A stretch of DNA of 7,470 nt from positions 1-7,470 of the forward strand of contig JAOZLO010000129.1 of NCBI GenBank assembly GCA_029934775.1. The letters are read 5' to 3'. This stretch comes from Desulfocapsaceae bacterium (GTDB lineage: Bacteria > Desulfobacterota > Desulfobulbia > Desulfobulbales > Desulfocapsaceae). This document shows, piece after piece, positions 7,368-7,470 of the stretch (its first letter is position 1; each line of letters begins with the position of its first letter). The translations under genes were made by a program, and so were the position numbers. A model generated the notes under the pieces. The model saw only the letters and a list, made by a program, of their open reading frames with translations, was not told the DNA's origin and did not search any database.

Positions 7368-7389
7368 ATAGTATTTTAAAGGATACTAT
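7368..7389. promoter_or_regulatory. Probable HxlR-family operator, perfect 7-bp inverted repeat
   Basis: ATAGTAT (7368-7374) and ATACTAT (7383-7389) are perfect reverse complements separated by 8 bases. They sit directly in front of the hxlR ribosome binding site and overlap its predicted -10. A third copy, ATAGT at 7398-7402, follows after another 8-base gap, so half-sites begin every 15 bases at 7368, 7383 and 7398 in alternating orientation. A bound dimer would block hxlR transcription. The repeat is seen directly; the binding protein is inferred. Confidence 0.55.
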
Positions 7390-7415
7390 ACATCAAAATA
7401 GTGCGTACTTGCCAA
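7385..7415 (-). promoter_or_regulatory. Candidate promoter of the HxlR-family gene
   Basis: On the minus strand, TTGGCA (7410-7415) and TATAGT (7385-7390) each match consensus at five of six positions, but the spacer is 19 bases, longer than optimal. The -10 coincides with the ATACTAT arm of the inverted repeat. The long spacer may mean weak basal activity. The leader to the GTG start would be about 25 bases and carries the GGAGG. Confidence 0.4.
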
Positions 7416-7437
7416 TAAAATAAGTAGTACCTATCTT
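7409..7437 (+). promoter_or_regulatory. Candidate divergent promoter toward the right edge
   Basis: TTGCCA (7409-7414) and TATCTT (7432-7437) are separated by 17 bases on the plus strand. The -35 overlaps that of the opposing hxlR promoter. An imperfect inverted repeat, TACTT (7406-7410) and AAGTA (7422-7426), lies over it. It would drive a gene beginning near the window's end. Support is from hexamers only. Confidence 0.3.
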
Positions 7438-7453
7438 CACATTAACAACGGAT

Positions 7454-7470
7454 ATGAAAAAGGCATCTTT
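7454..7470 (+). CDS. Possible start of a divergent gene, cut by the right edge
   Basis: ATG at 7454 opens a frame reading MKKAS to the window's end, preceded by a weak AACGGA. Only five codons are visible, so neither function nor reality can be judged. A Lys-Lys start would suit a signal peptide. HxlR-type regulators frequently sit opposite a gene they control, and a candidate plus-strand promoter lies at 7409-7437. Confidence 0.25.

Noticed and set aside
1..7470. tRNA, rRNA, CRISPR arrays, insertion sequences or known riboswitches
   Set aside because: Almost all of the window is accounted for by intact protein genes. No regularly spaced repeats, transposase fragments, terminal repeats or tRNA-like folds were seen in the short gaps.

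Overview
The window carries a compact locus for taking up and catabolising a tricarboxylate, probably tricarballylate and/or aconitate. It contains six recognisable genes, one of them cut by the left edge, in two convergent groups. The protein families, strong GGAGG ribosome binding sites and moderate base composition suggest a Gram-negative bacterium, most likely a pseudomonadote. A periplasmic binding protein with a signal peptide requires a periplasm. I cannot place the organism more precisely from the sequence.

Plus strand, 1-2431: tcuA (its first ~15 codons lie outside the window) and tcuB overlap by 20 bases and are surely co-transcribed. They encode a tricarballylate dehydrogenase flavoprotein and its membrane-bound Fe-S/heme electron-transfer partner. 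A gap of about 110 bases with no convincing terminator (2432-2540) separates them from the opposing operon.

Minus strand, 7355 down to 2541: an HxlR-family regulator, then, behind its own likely promoter, tctC (periplasmic binding protein), a fused tctA-tctB membrane component, and a PrpF/GalD-family isomerase. The tctC-tctAB gap holds an 8-bp hairpin. The tctAB-prpF gap is only 17 bases.

Proposed division of labour: TctC and TctAB import a tricarboxylate. TcuA oxidises tricarballylate to cis-aconitate and TcuB passes the electrons to the membrane. The PrpF-like enzyme would move a double bond in an unsaturated tricarboxylate, for example trans- to cis-aconitate, feeding the TCA cycle. Compared with the Salmonella tcuRABC cluster, a tripartite transporter stands where the MFS carrier TcuC would be, an HxlR regulator stands where the LysR-type TcuR would be, and an isomerase is added.

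Right edge, 7356-7470: a dense regulatory region with a perfect 7-bp inverted repeat over the hxlR promoter, a possible divergent promoter sharing its -35 region, and possibly the first codons of a divergent gene.
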